Below are positions 63,119 to 64,000 of a stretch of 64,000 nucleotides of DNA, piece by piece. The stretch lies in contig NZ_LNRU01000004.1 in NCBI RefSeq assembly GCF_001468225.1, positions 62,001 to 126,000 of the forward strand. Direction: 5' to 3'. The position numbers and the translations under genes are program-made. How positions within the stretch are numbered: position 1 is the first letter of the stretch; every line of letters begins with the position of its first letter. Below the pieces are notes generated by a model. It was not told the origin of the DNA. It saw only the letters and a program-made list of their open reading frames with translations, and made no database searches. Source of the stretch: Sphingopyxis sp. H053 (lineage in GTDB: Bacteria > Pseudomonadota > Alphaproteobacteria > Sphingomonadales > Sphingomonadaceae).

Positions 63119-63493
63119 ATGGCGCTTCAGATCGGATCCGAGCTCACCTGTTCGATGGGGGTCAAGGACATGACCGCGTCGATCGCCTGGTACGAGCGCG
63201 TGATGTTGTGCGAGCTGCTCTACCGCGCCGACGAGCTCGGCTGGTGCGAGCTCAAGACGCCGATGGCGGGGGTGAATATCGGGCTCAGCCAGGTCGAGGC
63301 GGTCGTGCAGGGCGGCGGCGCGACCAATGTGTTCGAGGTGGCTGACATCGAGGAGGCGAAAGTGCATCTCGATGCCGAGGGTGTGCGGCAGGATGGCGAT
63401 ATCCAGCATATTCCGGGGTTGGTGAAATTGCTCACTTTTTACGATCCCGACGGCAACGCCTTCATGTTCTCGCAGTCCGAGATCGCGGCATGA
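63119..63493 (+). CDS. VOC family (glyoxalase/bleomycin resistance-like) protein
   Basis: 124 residues from ATG 63119, behind AGGGAGG. Two beta-alpha-beta-beta-beta modules; Val-Lys-Asp-Met-Thr-Ala-Ser-Ile-Ala-Trp-Tyr near 17-27 and Phe-Tyr-Asp-Pro-Asp-Gly-Asn-Ala-Phe near 108-116 are VOC signatures. The family includes lyases, dioxygenases and binding proteins. It overlaps the next gene (ATGA). Confidence 0.88.
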   Translation: MALQIGSELTCSMGVKDMTASIAWYERVMLCELLYRADELGWCELKTPMAGVNIGLSQVEAVVQGGGATNVFEVADIEEAKVHLDAEGVRQDGDIQHIPGLVKLLTFYDPDGNAFMFSQSEIAA

Positions 63494-63969
63494 CATCGCT
63501 CTGGTGGGCGGCGGCGGCGCTGATGGCGCCGGCCGCGCCCGCCGCCGAAGCCCCGTCGCTCGCCGCCTGGCATGGCAGCTGGGCCGGTGAGGGCGAGGCG
63601 TTCGGCAAGCCCGCGACGGCGACGCTCGACATCGCACCGGGCGCGGGCGAGGCGACGACGCTCGCCTATCGTCTGCGCATCGCGGGCACGCCGCCGATCG
63701 CCTATTCGGCCGAGGCGACGTACGCCTTCGACACGAAGGGGCGCGTGCGCGGAAAATGGACCGACAGCTATGGCGGAACGCGCGCGGTGGTCGGCGGGGT
63801 GAATGCGGCGAAATGGTGGACGCATTGGGGCAGCGCCGATGTCGAAATCGGCCGGTCGACTTATGTCCTTGAAGCGGACGGAAGACTCCTCGTCAGCGAT
63901 TCGATTCTGCAGGACGACGGCAGCTGGCGCATCTTCGCCATGCTGCGCTATGCGCGCACAAATCGCTGA
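63490..63969 (+). CDS. exported protein, unknown function
   Basis: 159 residues with a signal peptide (1-19, ending Ala-Pro-Ala-Ala-Glu) and a mature part with Trp-His-Gly-Ser-Trp-Ala-Gly-Glu-Gly near 26-34, suggesting a lipocalin-like or DUF1579-like beta-barrel. Not recognised with certainty. It is translationally coupled to the VOC gene. Confidence 0.65.
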   Translation: MTSLWWAAAALMAPAAPAAEAPSLAAWHGSWAGEGEAFGKPATATLDIAPGAGEATTLAYRLRIAGTPPIAYSAEATYAFDTKGRVRGKWTDSYGGTRAVVGGVNAAKWWTHWGSADVEIGRSTYVLEADGRLLVSDSILQDDGSWRIFAMLRYARTNR

Positions 63970-64000
63970 AAACTGCCGATTTTGGGCAGCATCTGTGTTG

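Noticed and set aside
63973-63990. Hairpin CTGCC/GGCAG at the window end as a terminator
   Set aside because: Stem of only 5 bp; on the minus strand it is followed by TTTT, so it may end a gene beyond the window, but this cannot be judged here.

Overview
The window is high-GC DNA with TonB-dependent transport, short gene gaps and alphaproteobacterial family variants (short RNase D, DUF3035 lipoprotein, LptC/LptA pair, Atm1-type exporter, stand-alone sulfur transferase). It looks like a chromosome segment of a sphingomonad (Sphingopyxis/Sphingomonas type). The genus is an inference from gene style, not from a search. I see no rRNA, tRNA, CRISPR array, prophage or insertion sequence.

Region 1 (about 0.2-30.9 kb) is one catabolic locus. 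It holds a complete hydroxyproline pathway: 4-hydroxyproline 2-epimerase, FAD-dependent D-hydroxyproline oxidase, pyrroline-4-hydroxy-2-carboxylate deaminase and 2,5-dioxovalerate (alpha-ketoglutarate semialdehyde) dehydrogenase. Around it lie a TonB-dependent receptor, an APC permease, a DUF1680/GH127-type beta-L-arabinofuranosidase with its Glu/Cys/Cys-Cys zinc site, three DUF885 putative metallopeptidases, two gamma-glutamyltransferases, an S10 serine carboxypeptidase, an M24 Xaa-Pro peptidase, two cog1228 amidohydrolases (a group that includes prolidases), a pyrroline-2-carboxylate reductase and a second-type ProC. The natural reading is outer-membrane uptake and full breakdown of arabinosylated hydroxyproline-rich glycopeptides (plant extensin type): strip arabinose from Hyp, clip the Pro/Hyp-rich peptide, and send Hyp to 2-oxoglutarate. 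An FCD-type GntR regulator sits inside the cluster. Near-identical palindromes centred on GTATAC occur in exactly the four control regions that would fire all the operons except one gamma-glutamyltransferase. This regulon is the main discovery.

Region 2 (30.9-47.5 kb) is mostly housekeeping: MipA/OmpV-type porin, dxs, a DUF3035 lipoprotein, lspA-ileS, a GIY-YIG protein, a GDPD-like protein, the tight operon purE-purK-folA-M19 dipeptidase-ribF, a GGDEF protein, a GDT1-like membrane protein and Dps. Region 3 (47.6-64 kb) carries a double cold-shock protein, RNase D, lptC-lptA, an Atm1-type exporter, a cytochrome b561/catalase-like pair, a Kef-type antiporter, recQ, a GNAT enzyme, a sulfur transferase, a sterol-desaturase family enzyme, a GMC oxidoreductase and small unknowns.

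Several palindromic REP-like elements lie between genes from 36 kb onward. One sits inside the ileS reading frame and is translated. Another family flanks the GIY-YIG gene on both sides.
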